Part shown: piece by piece, positions 11,165 through 21,418 of the stretch
Layout: each line of letters opens with the position of its first letter
How positions within the stretch are numbered: position 1 is the stretch's first letter
Source: Endocalyx cinctus
Lineage: Eukaryota; Ascomycota; Sordariomycetes; Amphisphaeriales; Apiosporaceae
NCBI GenBank assembly: GCA_001600455.1
Contig: BCKC01000012.1
Span: 186,001-250,000 of the forward strand
Reading direction: 5' to 3'
DNA length: 64,000 nt
The notes under the pieces: model-generated
Databases searched by the model: none
What the model was told of the DNA's origin: nothing
Seen by the model: only the letters and a program-made list of their open reading frames with translations
Program-made: the position numbers and the translations under genes

Positions 11165-13124
11165 ATGTCTGGTTCTACTTATAACTTCGCTGACGCCTTC
11201 GAGGTTAACTTCCCGGAGGGCCACGACTACGACTTCAACATGGGCGATGATGACCTTCCCATCGCTCAGCAATTTGATCTCGACGCACCAAGCGACGTGC
11301 AGCGAACCAACGCCGCCTCTTCCATAGAGGACAACATGGTCAGTGACAACGAGACCACGAGTTCCTCAACAAATAATAACAACGACAACAACGACGCCTC
11401 TCCTCTAAATGAGATGGTGGAAGAGGAACCCCCGGTTGGTTTTAGCGGGATCGACTTCTCTGGGAGCCCCGAGGTAGACTGGCAGGCTGAAGAGAATGCC
11501 GCTTTCGACGACCCCAATGCTGCTTTCGACGACCCCCACGACAAAATCTTAGAGCAGTGGGGCCAGCTGGAACAGCAGAAGGCGGCAAATCCCAAGCTGA
11601 GGGTCTTCCGATTGCCTCCGGGGTGGTACGAAGCCTGGAGTCAATCACAGAAAAGGATGATGCAGAAGTTAGCATCGTAAGTAATTGATAATGTCTAACA
11701 TCTTGTATGCATATGCTAATGATTTATAGAATGGATCTGAAAATGGATATGGTGTTCGGAATGGACCAGATCCATGGCGACATCTTCCTGGGTCCGCCCT
11801 TGCAATTTGAGATTGTATGCGGATGGAAGAGATGCCAGGACGTCCCCGAGGTGGTACCGCAGCAGCAGCTGCCTACGACGAACATGCAGGGAGCGGCCGT
11901 ATCACATACGCCGCCTGCGCCTGCGCCGCCCGCGCCAGTAACGCCTGTGGCACCCCCCAGGTCGTTCCAGAGCCATCGACCCTCCACGGCGCCGAGAAAA
12001 AAGGCGAGCGTCTCGAGGAAGCGGTTGACAAAGGATCAACTCGAGGCGAAGATGCGGGAACTAGACACCTGCCGTCAAGAGCTTTCGGAGTAGGGACCCG
12101 AAAATCTTGACCGCAAGCTACTCCAAGTTCGACAGCACGCAAATCTCGTGCATGACGAAAATCAGCTTGCCGCCCCGGCCGCCTCTGGAGTAGTTGTCCA
12201 GAACACGGAGGGCACGGATATAGATGCAGTGACGGGAGAACATGTACCCCGACCTGCAAATATGTTCTTACAGTATCGAAAGGCGCTATCAAGGTACCTA
12301 CGCGCCAAGTACCCAGGCCTTTCTCAAGGAGAAATTTGTAAGTAATTATGAAATTAACTATCTTGTCTATCTATATGATTAATACTAACTCTCGTCAAAC
12401 AGCTGCCATGTCATCCATCACATGGGATAGGATGAGCGAAGAGCAAAGAGCGGTTTGGAAGCAGGATGCCGACAAGGAGGCATCACAGCAGAAGGAAAAG
12501 CACCCGGACTATAAATACTGCCCCCGACGAAACCCTGACAAGGTCACCAAGTCCACAAGGGCGAGAGTCAGCAGGAAAGCCAATCAGAGGAAAGTGGCCT
12601 CTACTCAGAGGGGTGTAGAGGCAACTATGGCTTCGTCATCATCACAATCTTCTGCCTGCATCTCCCCGGTGCTCTATTCACCGGAGCCCGTTGCGCCTTC
12701 TTCGGGCAGCCAGCCCATCATCGGCTCACGTTCCGCCTCTCCTTACGGCGGGCACAACAACAACGTGGTGCAGTCCGCAGAGCAAGTCATAGATCCACGT
12801 CTACTGAGTCTTGATCAACTACCTCAGGCGACTGCTAGTGCTGGCTCTGGCTCGGCTTGGTCCCCGTCGGCGAGTCCTGGATATTACCAGGGAAACCCTT
12901 CTGCTCCGGACAGCTCTTCTCATCCCGAGGCCGGATCTTCCTCTACACCATCCGCAGGTGTAGGGATTTCTCACCGCTCTCCAACTCCGGGACCTCGTCA
13001 CACCCGAGTTGGACGCCCGTCAACAATGGCACGGCCAGCGCCAAATGCGCAGGCGCTATCCCAGTGCTCCAAGCCCTATTATGGTGCCCTGACGTTGCCA
13101 GATATGGGGAATGGCAACCATTGA
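11165..13124 (+). CDS. MATA_HMG-type HMG-box protein, interrupted by one in-frame TAG
   Basis: Three exons: 11165-11676, 11730-12337, 12403-13124, with introns of 53 and 65 nt that have GTAAGT donors. The frame encodes 613 codons, but codon 292 is TAG (12091-12093). Beyond it the same frame continues into the HMG box (about residues 344-416: RPANMFLQYRKALSRYLRAK, GLSQGEIS, then WDRMSEEQRAVWKQDADKEA and HPDYKYCPRR). The second intron splits the Ser codon of GEIS after its first base, the intron position I recall for MAT1-2-1-type HMG boxes. Such proteins are DNA-binding regulators of mating and sexual development. The N-terminus is acidic and Asn/Ser-rich; the C-terminus is Ser/Pro-rich. Usual MAT neighbours (SLA2, APN2) are absent here. 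Either the gene is a one-hit pseudogene, or the stop is removed by RNA editing or read through. Without that, the product would be a 291-residue protein lacking the HMG box. Confidence 0.8.
11497..11538 (+). repeat. 21-bp in-frame tandem duplication in the HMG gene
   Basis: Two adjacent copies of a 21-bp unit encode NAAFDDP followed by NAAFDDP. They differ only at a few third positions. It is a local coding duplication in the acidic N-terminal region. Confidence 0.7.
12083..12103 (+). promoter_or_regulatory. Predicted RNA hairpin presenting the in-frame UAG
   Basis: TTTCGG (12083-12088) pairs perfectly with CCGAAA (12098-12103). The nine-base loop AGTAGGGAC carries the stop codon, with the candidate edited adenosine at 12092. 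A further G12090-C97 pair is possible with a bulged A. Fungal sexual-stage A-to-I editing favours UAG triplets in hairpin loops; conversion would give UGG (Trp). Confidence 0.5.
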
Positions 13125-14254
13125 GAGGGCAGAGGCAGATCGGCGGGAAGGAGTTAATCCTCCTCTGCGAAACGTGAAAGCCTGGGCAGAAGAATACTTG
13201 AGAACGCAAGTATTAGGAATAAAATTTGCTACATGACGAGATCATGAGTCATGATGGATAAATGGGCTGGATATATATTGGTATGGAGAAGATATGGTTG
13301 CTATCTTGACGTTTTTCAACATATTTTTGTTGCTGCATTTAGCGTCAAGGAGCATGGAGTTTGGAGTCTGGGTTGCTGATTTTCAAAATCAGTGAGGATT
13401 TCAGGTACAACTTAAGAAAACTGCCAAATCATGAAATATTTGGTAAATAAAGGACTAGGTTAAGTCCTGGGTTAGAATTTGTCGATATATACCAAAGCCA
13501 ATATATGAACAGATATAATAGTAATTATTTCGCACTCGTAATTTTCTGTGAGGCTTGATGTTTATACGTGATCTGTGTTTTATAAACTTTTGCATAGATA
13601 AATTTAACCTCTAATGCTTTACTATATAAGATGGTATAAGTTAAAAGAAATTCTCACAAAGAGTGAAACTGAGCGATACATGATTTCAAAATACTATAAG
13701 CAAAAAAAAGCAAGTTGTTATATTGGACATGAGACTAACTAATTTGATGCCTATAAAACTATTTAGACGGAGGAGAGTGAAGCCCCTTTATGTTTCAGAT
13801 ATTTACCTTCGTAGGTGCGCTATATATGCCCATTCCTTTCCAAATAAACATATTATTACACCTGAACCGCCTCTATTTACTATGCTACTAAACCCGAACC
13901 ATTCCATTTGTTTGGGCAAGGGGGCAAAGACGTTATTGCATGTAGACCAAGGAAATCTCGGCATCAGCCTACTAACGGTGTTTGGAAGACTAAGGAATGT
14001 TTGAACACTCAACAATCATCCGGTGAAAGTGTGATTGATCAGTAGCTTGGTAGTTTGGTAAGATTGTCTTAACCCATTGTTGCTAACTCTGCTTTAACTC
14101 TAGCGCGTATGCATACATGTATCCTTCTTTGAATATCTATTGCTCTTCTTCAGGTCTTGAATGATGTAAATGTAAGTAAGGTATCTGCCGTGTGATCTAA
14201 GCTGGTACAGGCGTGTAAAGGGGTATTAATCAATCATGCCTCATGACGCTGACG
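13125..14254. other. Intergenic region
   Basis: About 1.1 kb between the HMG gene and the MCU-family gene (minus strand). A stretch at 13732-14004 is open on the plus strand (about 90 codons) but has AT-rich, non-coding-like composition and no recognisable motif, so I do not call it a gene. Confidence 0.45.
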
Positions 14255-15703
14255 CTATTTCTTAACATTCTTTTGCGTTGAATCAGATCTGGTTTCTTTC
14301 TTCTTCTTCAAATCATCTCTCTTCTCATCGACATCATCTTCGTCGTCGTCATCCCTCCTCCTATCCTTCTTATGGTCTTCCTTCTCGAGCACCTCCTTCA
14401 CCTCCTCCCCGCCCAGGTCCCTCGCCTCGTCGTAATCGACGTCGTACTCCTCGGCGATCATCTTGATCTCCCGCCGGATCGCGTTCGCGTCCTGCACCAG
14501 CGACTCCCACTTGGCCGGGTCGAACCCGCGCGCCTGGTACAGCACGTTCTGCCGCCGCGAGACCGTCAGCCGTAGGGCCGCCTGGTAGCTGAGGTCGCGG
14601 CTGATGAACAGGAACCACAAGTATCCGCCCATGATCGTGGTTAGTCCGGCGAGGTACGTGACCGGCTCGACGAGGTCCCAGCCGGCGTCGGTGTGAAAGG
14701 TGACGAAGTACACCGTCGCCCACCAGCCCGAGAGCACGGCGAACCCCCCTTTCGCGAGCCGGTGAGCGCCGCGATGGGCGAGCAGGTCGCACTCGTGCTT
14801 GATCTTGGACAGCTGCTCGATCCGGTGAGACATCCTCCGCAGCCGGATCCGTAGGAAGTGCGTCCGATCGTTGAAGCTAGGAACTTCGACCGACATTTCC
14901 GTGTTGTGGCCTTGGATCTCGATGGCGAATTCGCGACCGCGGGCGGCGTCGCGGATGAAATCGCCTATCTCGGTCGAGCTGCTCCACCGTACCCAGTCCT
15001 TCTTCTCCGAGGGCGTGTCGGCTCCCTCTCGTCCCAGGCCCGAGTAGGAGGCGATGTTGGACTGCGGGTTGCTCGTCTGTTGCCCGGCCTCGTCGCGCTC
15101 GGAACCTTCGGCGAGGAAGAAGATGCTCGGTATCTTCTCCTTTCCGTCCTGGTCGTGCACGGGAGGAAGCTCCGCTTGTATGAGACGTTCGAGGTAGGAT
15201 AGGGGTTGATGGGGGTGCACGAGTAGTGCCAACGGCTGAATATCTTCATTCTGGGCGAGCGATCGGAATTCTCCTCTGTTTCCGTTTTCATCGTGGGTGG
15301 CATCAACTGGTAACGGTAGGATAAGTTTGAGGAGTCGGGTTGGGGTAGTTAATAGTTTCCCCTTCGTCATCTTGCTCACGTTGCGTCGGGCGTCGCTGGT
15401 AGGCGGCTCGTCTGCCCCCTCTCTCTGCCATGGTCGTTTTATCTGTTGTTTCGTGGCATCTTGTATGCGATCCTTCACCTCGGCTTCGTGTACGTCTTGA
15501 TCTCTCTGATTAGTCTCTCTCGCCGTCTCTTCTTGCAATAATTTCTGCTTCGCGAGGTAGCTTTCGGTAAAGGACCGAAAATACGAATTTGTAACGAAGG
15601 TATTGGGATATGGACGAAAATGGGTTGAAGTAATGATACTGTTAGTAAGACGCCGGTTGCTCACGGCGGACAGCTGTGAGCATGCCCGATACGCATAGCT
15701 CAT
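14255..15703 (-). CDS. Mitochondrial calcium uniporter family protein (MCU/MCUP)
   Basis: Single exon, 482 residues. The N-terminus ([19 protein letters not shown]) is rich in Arg/Ser and lacks acids, as a mitochondrial presequence does. A long N-terminal matrix region and coiled-coil ([20 protein letters not shown]) precede TM1 (about 318-340). The pore signature WDLVEP is at 342-347, corresponding to the WDxxEP selectivity filter. TM2 ([13 protein letters not shown]) and a second coiled-coil follow, with a very acidic/basic C-terminal tail ([17 protein letters not shown]). MCU forms the Ca2+ channel of the inner membrane. Fungal ascomycete members have been argued to be a paralogous clade lacking EMRE, so channel activity here is not assured. 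Confidence 0.88.
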   Translation of the reverse strand: MSYAYRACSQLSAVSNRRLTNSIITSTHFRPYPNTFVTNSYFRSFTESYLAKQKLLQEETARETNQRDQDVHEAEVKDRIQDATKQQIKRPWQREGADEPPTSDARRNVSKMTKGKLLTTPTRLLKLILPLPVDATHDENGNRGEFRSLAQNEDIQPLALLVHPHQPLSYLERLIQAELPPVHDQDGKEKIPSIFFLAEGSERDEAGQQTSNPQSNIASYSGLGREGADTPSEKKDWVRWSSSTEIGDFIRDAARGREFAIEIQGHNTEMSVEVPSFNDRTHFLRIRLRRMSHRIEQLSKIKHECDLLAHRGAHRLAKGGFAVLSGWWATVYFVTFHTDAGWDLVEPVTYLAGLTTIMGGYLWFLFISRDLSYQAALRLTVSRRQNVLYQARGFDPAKWESLVQDANAIRREIKMIAEEYDVDYDEARDLGGEEVKEVLEKEDHKKDRRRDDDDEDDVDEKRDDLKKKKETRSDSTQKNVKK

Positions 15704-16614
15704 GACGGCTTCTCTAATTTAAAGAGAGTAAATACAGGCATGAAGTTTGATATCTTCATATCGAAAGGATGTTAGTAGACAGCTGAGACGTAATTAGGAG
15801 ATTATACAGTAGCTACCGGAACAAATAGTCCTGAAGTAAATAAAGATTACCTAAGAGGTCAATTCCAAGGATTTGGATAATGACGTCACCTTATATACCT
15901 CATTAGGTAGCTTTGTCGATCAGATCATATCGAGATGGATGACTAAGCGTAGTCTCTCAAATGTAGGAAACATTACTAATAATGGATCTCGAAAACTGGC
16001 AGGGTCAGGTGCCAGGTGCCAGATAGCTATCAGCTACCCTGGTGTGAGTGTATCATTACGATGTATATATAGATACATGCGGTCTCCCTCCCATCTCCCT
16101 CCCATATATTCGGTATCCCCTTAACTGTCAACTCAAATGTAAGAACAGAGCCAGGGATCAATATATCATTGAGCCCTGTCCTTACATCTACCTAACCGGT
16201 ATCATGCATGCTGTACCCTCACTCCGGTATACCCCACCATTTCCTCACAAAAATATCAGGCCCGGGATAACTTTCAATGTACTGTGATAAAACAGAATCG
16301 ATCATCTAGTATGTGGCTAACTTCGAGTTAGAGTATAACTAATGATAGTATCTTGATAAAAGAGCAGGTACAGATACAATTCTGGCAATCTACTATTTAC
16401 TACTGACCATGTTATATTCAACTCTTCCAGAAGCTCCTTTACGTAGCAGCTGAATACGAATTTTATAGCTGGAATAGTTTACGGAATAGTTTAGTGGGTT
16501 TGATGATGGTGAGTTCGTACTTAAAGGGACAGACGCTTTATAATAATAACTGAATCTATACTGAGATATATTCGAGAAATTGACGTTTTCAGGGTTAAAT
16601 TAATACCTCACGAG
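15704..16614. other. Intergenic region with repeat copy
   Basis: AT-rich spacer between the MCU-family gene and the unknown gene. Apart from the dispersed repeat copy at 16045-16290 I see no gene. A short direct duplication (GGTGCCAGGTGCCAG, near 16009) is present. Confidence 0.5.
16045..16290 (+). repeat. Dispersed repeat, copy 2
   Basis: Matches the minus strand of 9340-9540 in block order: GTATATATA, CGGTCTCCCTCC, TATCATTGAGCCCTG, then ACCGGTAT, CACTCCGGTATACC and a CAC...A end. This copy carries an insertion after the CTCCC block. The two copies lie inverted around the HMG-MCU segment. Confidence 0.55.
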
Positions 16615-17187
16615 TCACGAATTTCTGTTGCGGGTTTGAAGAATTTCTTGTAAGGTTGGCCTGCTCTTTCTGATCTCATTTAATCTGTGATCTTCTTCCC
16701 ACTCAGCCCACGCCTCGGTACCCTTTTCAGGTTCGGGCTGTTCTTCCTGTTGATAGTCTCGATACTCTCCAAAATTATCGTAATTGACAAAAGGGTCCTC
16801 CAGCCACTCACAAAGCTGTTCATCCCACGTGTATGCTTTGCCTGACTGGATTTTTGTCTTCATGGGAATGAAATTTGGCGTCATGGGGTATGTTTGGTCG
16901 GAAGAGGGAGCAGGAGGCGACGCAAGGTTGAAGTGTAGGTTGAAATTGACTTGTATAGAAGCATCTTTCTTCACATCAAGAGAGGGCTGATGTTGACGCG
17001 AAAGATTATCGTTCCGCATGTCGCGTTCCACACCGTCGTAAAGGGGCGTGCAAGCCCCTTCACCTTGCTTGCTCATAGGAAGATTTGGAACCTGGGTCTC
17101 GTGCTTTTTATCGTGAGGATCCGTGTTGTTGATACCGTAGTCTTTAGTCGACAGGTTATATGGCTCCCCAAAGTCGGGAATCTTCAT
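16615..17187 (-). CDS. Hypothetical protein, 190 residues
   Basis: Not recognised. A single-exon ORF starting MKIPDFGEPYNLS. It is hydrophilic with no membrane segment or signal peptide. The C-terminal third is the most structured-looking part: KAYTWDEQLCEWLEDPFVNY, then an acidic stretch (EEQPEPEKGTEAWAEWEEDH) and a short basic helix (RSRPTLQEILQTRNRN). The long open frame and acidic Trp-rich composition favour a real gene. It lies divergent from nothing obvious; its promoter would be in 17188-17894. Lineage-specific proteins of this type are common; function unknown. Confidence 0.55.
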   Translation of the reverse strand: MKIPDFGEPYNLSTKDYGINNTDPHDKKHETQVPNLPMSKQGEGACTPLYDGVERDMRNDNLSRQHQPSLDVKKDASIQVNFNLHFNLASPPAPSSDQTYPMTPNFIPMKTKIQSGKAYTWDEQLCEWLEDPFVNYDNFGEYRDYQQEEQPEPEKGTEAWAEWEEDHRLNEIRKSRPTLQEILQTRNRNS

Positions 17188-17894
17188 GATGCGGATAAGA
17201 GAAGATGTTCAGAAGTTAAGTGTGTAATATCTTGAATAAAAGGTATCGAAAAGGCTTGTTTTTGAAAGTATTGAGGTGATGATGAATGGTTTTCAGATTT
17301 TAAGAAGAATAAGGATAAACTCACTCTTATACCCGCGTCTTTTTCGCGTCCAGATATTTTCTCTGGCGTCACTATCAAGCTTCAACTTTTCATAGTGTAG
17401 CTCAATAATAAACAAGGTGAAAATATCCTTCAGCCGCCCAATTTTCTTTACCCCGGTGACGAAGCGTAGATTAGGGGAAAATCTTGAGGAGCCTTTGCTA
17501 GAGTTGCATATAATCACACCCCCGTCTTTATAAATTCAGAAGAAAAACTTTCATAAGATTAAAATTACTAAAAAAAAGAATGAAGGGAATCTGTATCTTA
17601 GTTTCAACATATCAGAAGCGTATCAAAACATTAAGTGAAGAGAATGCCTCTAAGCTAGTTGCAAAATTAAGGTGTGGCATTATGCTGTATTTACTTTATG
17701 TTGCCACGTATAGCAAGGTCTTTCACGAAAAAGGTTAATTGCCATACGAGTGTCCCCTGCAGGCAGTACCCCATCTTTGCATTTCGGCCGTGAGTGAGTA
17801 CATACTCAAGCGTCGAACTCAAGTGTGCAGGGTGGATATCTAAGCAAATAGGGTGAGAGTGAGAGGCGAGGGTATATACGCAAAGCTAAACTCT
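17188..17894. other. Intergenic region
   Basis: About 0.7 kb between the 3' end of the MFS gene and the 5' end of the unknown gene, both on the minus strand. AT-rich; no gene recognised. Confidence 0.5.
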
Positions 17895-19754
17895 TTACGA
17901 ACTTCTGCGTCCGTATGGCTCGAAAGGAAACAGCGCGGCTATGATGGCCATAGCGAGGTACAGCGCGGCGCAGACGTAGATCGGAGCCGTGGTGGCGGTA
18001 TTAGCCGTGCTCGCGACAACAGCGGAGATGATTCCCATGATCCGGTTAAAGGCGACAGCGACGCCGTTACCGGTAGCGCGATGGGCGCTGGGAAGCACCT
18101 CGGGCGTGTAAGCATAGAGGGTACCGTAATAAATATTGATGCAGAAGGCGATGACACAGCTGAAAGCCACATTTTCGTCGCTCGTCTTAATGGCAGTATA
18201 AGCGAAGAAGAAGGCCATAGTGACGAGCGCACCGATCACCATTGTGTACCTGCGTCCGAGGACTCGAATATTGCACAGGTAACCCGCTAATATGGGACCA
18301 AAAATTCCCGATATGTTTGCCAGTGCGTAGTTGCGCCAGGTAAGAAATTTGTCCGTGACACTAGCCACGCCACGATTTGAGAGGTACGTACTTGAAAGTG
18401 AACGTATGATTAGTTCGAAACTCTTCAGGGTTATTCGAGTTAGTATCGGGGGAAAATCAACTTGCGTACCTTAAAAATACGTAGAATAAGGGATAGGCAA
18501 GGCCGATTAAGGTCCACGAAAGCCAAATAAGAGCGGTAGAGATACCAATCTTGGTGGTAACAAATAGACCACGGAAATGAATCGCTGTTTCCTCTAAGGA
18601 GTAACGTTTCTTGGAGTGAGTGCCTTTTACCGTACCGCATTCCTCTAACTGCTCCAAGGTTAGAGAGCAAGTTCGGTTATATTTCTTGGCGAGCGCCTGC
18701 AAAGTGTCGACGAGCCGAGCATCTTCACCTGCTCCTAGGTGGTACTTGGGCGTCTCCTTCAGCCGCACAACGGTGATTCGTAAAATGGACAAGATGAAGA
18801 TAAGAGCGCCCGAGGTGAACATGACATATCTCCATCCCATGTTACTCGACCGACTACAATTATCGGCAGATTCACAATTCCACCGAGCAGGGACTATATT
18901 TCTTGTTAGGATAGGGGGGGCTTTAGACGTAAAAATGTGCAACTAAGTAAAGCAGAACTCACCCAAGAAACCCCAGCAGATGAAGCCGGTGATAGCCTGA
19001 CCGAGACCCCACCAGCAGGCAAGCAGAGTCAAGACCCACTGCTTGTTGCTCGGTAGATACTCGAGGAAGACGGTGGTGTCAAGAATCAAGTTACCGCCGC
19101 CTCCGAAACCAACGAGGGAGATGAAGAAGCCGAGGGAAGCCCAGTTGGGGGCGGCACCGGCGACGATACTAGCGATAGAGCAGATGAACAGGGAAGTGTT
19201 GAAAGCCCAGCGTCGGCCGATGATGTCGGCGCCCAATCCCCAGAAGAGAGCGCCGACGAGCATGCCGGTATAGACGGAGATGGTCAGCGCGTTGCTGTAG
19301 CCGATCTTGCCAAACTCGGTAAAAGCCGGAGTAGCGATATTGCTCTGCAAGAGAAGCGCTAGAGAGTCTACGGCATATCTACGGGGAGTGGTGTAAATTA
19401 GGTTAGTACCTTGCGTAGCTTGGACAAAATGGTGCTTGACGATAAAAAGTTAACGTTAGTCTGCTCAAGCTTACCCAAACCCGTTCAGGACAAATAACTT
19501 CCAGTGATAGTTGGTCCAGCCTATCTCGTCAATTGCCTGGAAAACACGGTGATTAATGATGCGATACCGAATGTTATAAATGAAGGAGATGGATAAAGTC
19601 TCACGTTATTGACTAGATGCATCTTTTGGTTGAGGACGGGATCAAGGTCCTGGCGGGCCAAAATATCCTCTGCATGGACAGAGTCAGCTTCTCGATCGGC
19701 GTTCAGGCCGTCGTCTTTCTTCCCGAATCCGGGCTCTTTTCCGTCCAGATCCAT
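17895..19754 (-). CDS. MFS transporter, SV2/sugar-porter-like
   Basis: Five exons on the minus strand: 19605-19754, 19475-19536, 18963-19378, 18470-18893, 17895-18390. They join in frame to 515 residues. Junctions restore family-like sequence, such as WTNYHWKLFVLNGFG followed by YAVDSLALLLQSNIATPAF, and LFYVFL followed by STYLSNRG. A hydrophilic N-terminus precedes 12 expected membrane helices. The signature between TM2 and TM3 is GLGADIIGRRW, and LGRRYT marks the matching loop of the second half. A large central cytosolic loop (KETPKYHLGAGEDARL...) is usual for this group. It is a plasma-membrane or organelle carrier; the substrate cannot be told. No cluster partner is adjacent. Confidence 0.88.
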
Positions 19755-21418
19755 TTTGTTTTTGTAAGAAATCGGGAGACGGGAATGATTATTGACGGTG
19801 ACGTAAATGATAACAATTATCAATAAGAAAATTCTAGATAAATTATGTAGAAGAAAAAAAGAAAACAAAAAAAGAATATGTTGATAATATATAAGTGATG
19901 CGAGAGAGAAATAGTATATTTTAAACTAGGTTAGGAGTAATGATTTCGTATGTATAGCACGTGTGGGAAAATTTTTGGGTTGAAGATGGATATCCAATGT
20001 TTCCGTAGTCATTTAGAAGCCGAGTAATTAGAACCTGGGTTAGTCTCGGAACAAGACACGATGTAATTATCTGTTCAGTGGTTCCAATTGAAAATTTTGT
20101 AAGATGTTTATTACGTATCTTACCAGACTAGAAAGTAGATCGTTATTGACATTCATGCATATCCTTAACTTATTTATTTTTATTTTTTTATTATTTATTA
20201 TTATTTTTTTTCTCTTCTTTCTTCTGAATAGTTGTACGATGCACATGGCATTTGGAGGGAACTAACTACCTACAGCTGAATAGATAAGAAGAAAGGCGGG
20301 GAGATAAAGTACTACCTCTACCCCGAAAAGCTTTTGGAAGATTGTTTTGTCTCGTACGTACGTATACTAGAGGACCTCGATCAATAGATAAGACAAGATT
20401 CAAGTCGAGTCGAAATGGATCGAACTTAGGTTACATGGCAACATCCATGAGAGATACGGTATAACCGGATGGACTTAGGCAGTTGGGTCAGCTGATTGTT
20501 TACTGTTTTTTAATCGTCTTTGCGTAGCGTGGTGCTGAATATACATCTATGGATAGATCCATGGATAGATCCATTCTATCCTCGGTACTTACCTATATAT
20601 AAGGTCTCTCGTCTTTCGTCATTTATTACAAGGTAAGCAAGACATTTCCGACGTCGTACAGAAACCAATATCTTTTCATTCAAAAACTTCTGATTGGATA
20701 TTCTCTCGAGTACTACTGACTCTCTGCAACGTAGCATACCCGTATTATATACTCCGTACATATACTACTATGTCGAGCTTGTTTAATTCTGTACTCGAAG
20801 GTTACCCCATCCTGCCCATCTACCCATGAAATTAGATTAGGGTTGATTCAATGGATATTCCCTGCTTGCCACGCTGCCATGGTACGGGAGTATTCCTACT
20901 TAAAGTATCGAAATCCTTGAAGGTAATTACTAATACCGCAGCTAATTTCTCCAAGCTTAGACCCTTTAACATAGGACCAATAGCGTTGCCTTTTCCCCCC
21001 ACGTTGACCCAAGTGCCAAGCTATCGCTAAATATTCTAAATAGTAGAGCCTGGCGGTTCCATCTTCAATTAAACTTCCTTTTTCTCTACGACGTATCTCC
21101 CACCTATACCCAATAGATATAATTTCCAGCAACTCATGGACGCGATATATACAAATATATATCCATATGGGTATACATATAGCTATAATAAAATGACAAT
21201 TACGGAAAACTGTCATATTATAACCAATCATGGCCACTTTTTTAGTCATGGTTCACAGCTTCTGTCCCGAGCTGTTGATTTGCCCGGTCTTCATAAAGCC
21301 CCTCACCCAACAACAAAAATCCAACCCGGTCGTTGCCCTATGTAGTTTCCAATGAAGTATATACTTATGTAGGATCATAAAAGAGTAAATAGTATTATAG
21401 TTTCTCGGAGTGTCAAAT
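19755..21418. other. Intergenic, divergent promoters
   Basis: About 1.7 kb shared by the divergent MFS and PhoD genes. It contains T-rich tracts (20170-20215), a duplicated GGATAGATCCAT near 20550-20575 and one TACTCCGTA (20750-20758). No gene seen. Confidence 0.55.

Noticed and set aside
12091..12093. Splicing out the in-frame TAG of the HMG gene
   Set aside because: The GT words just upstream (GTCTCG, GTTGAC, GTCAAG) are poor donors, and the best pairing tested (12074 to 12135) shifts frame and hits a stop.
13732..14004. 90-codon plus-strand ORF between the HMG and MCU-family genes
   Set aside because: AT-rich, no recognisable motif, composition like the surrounding spacer.
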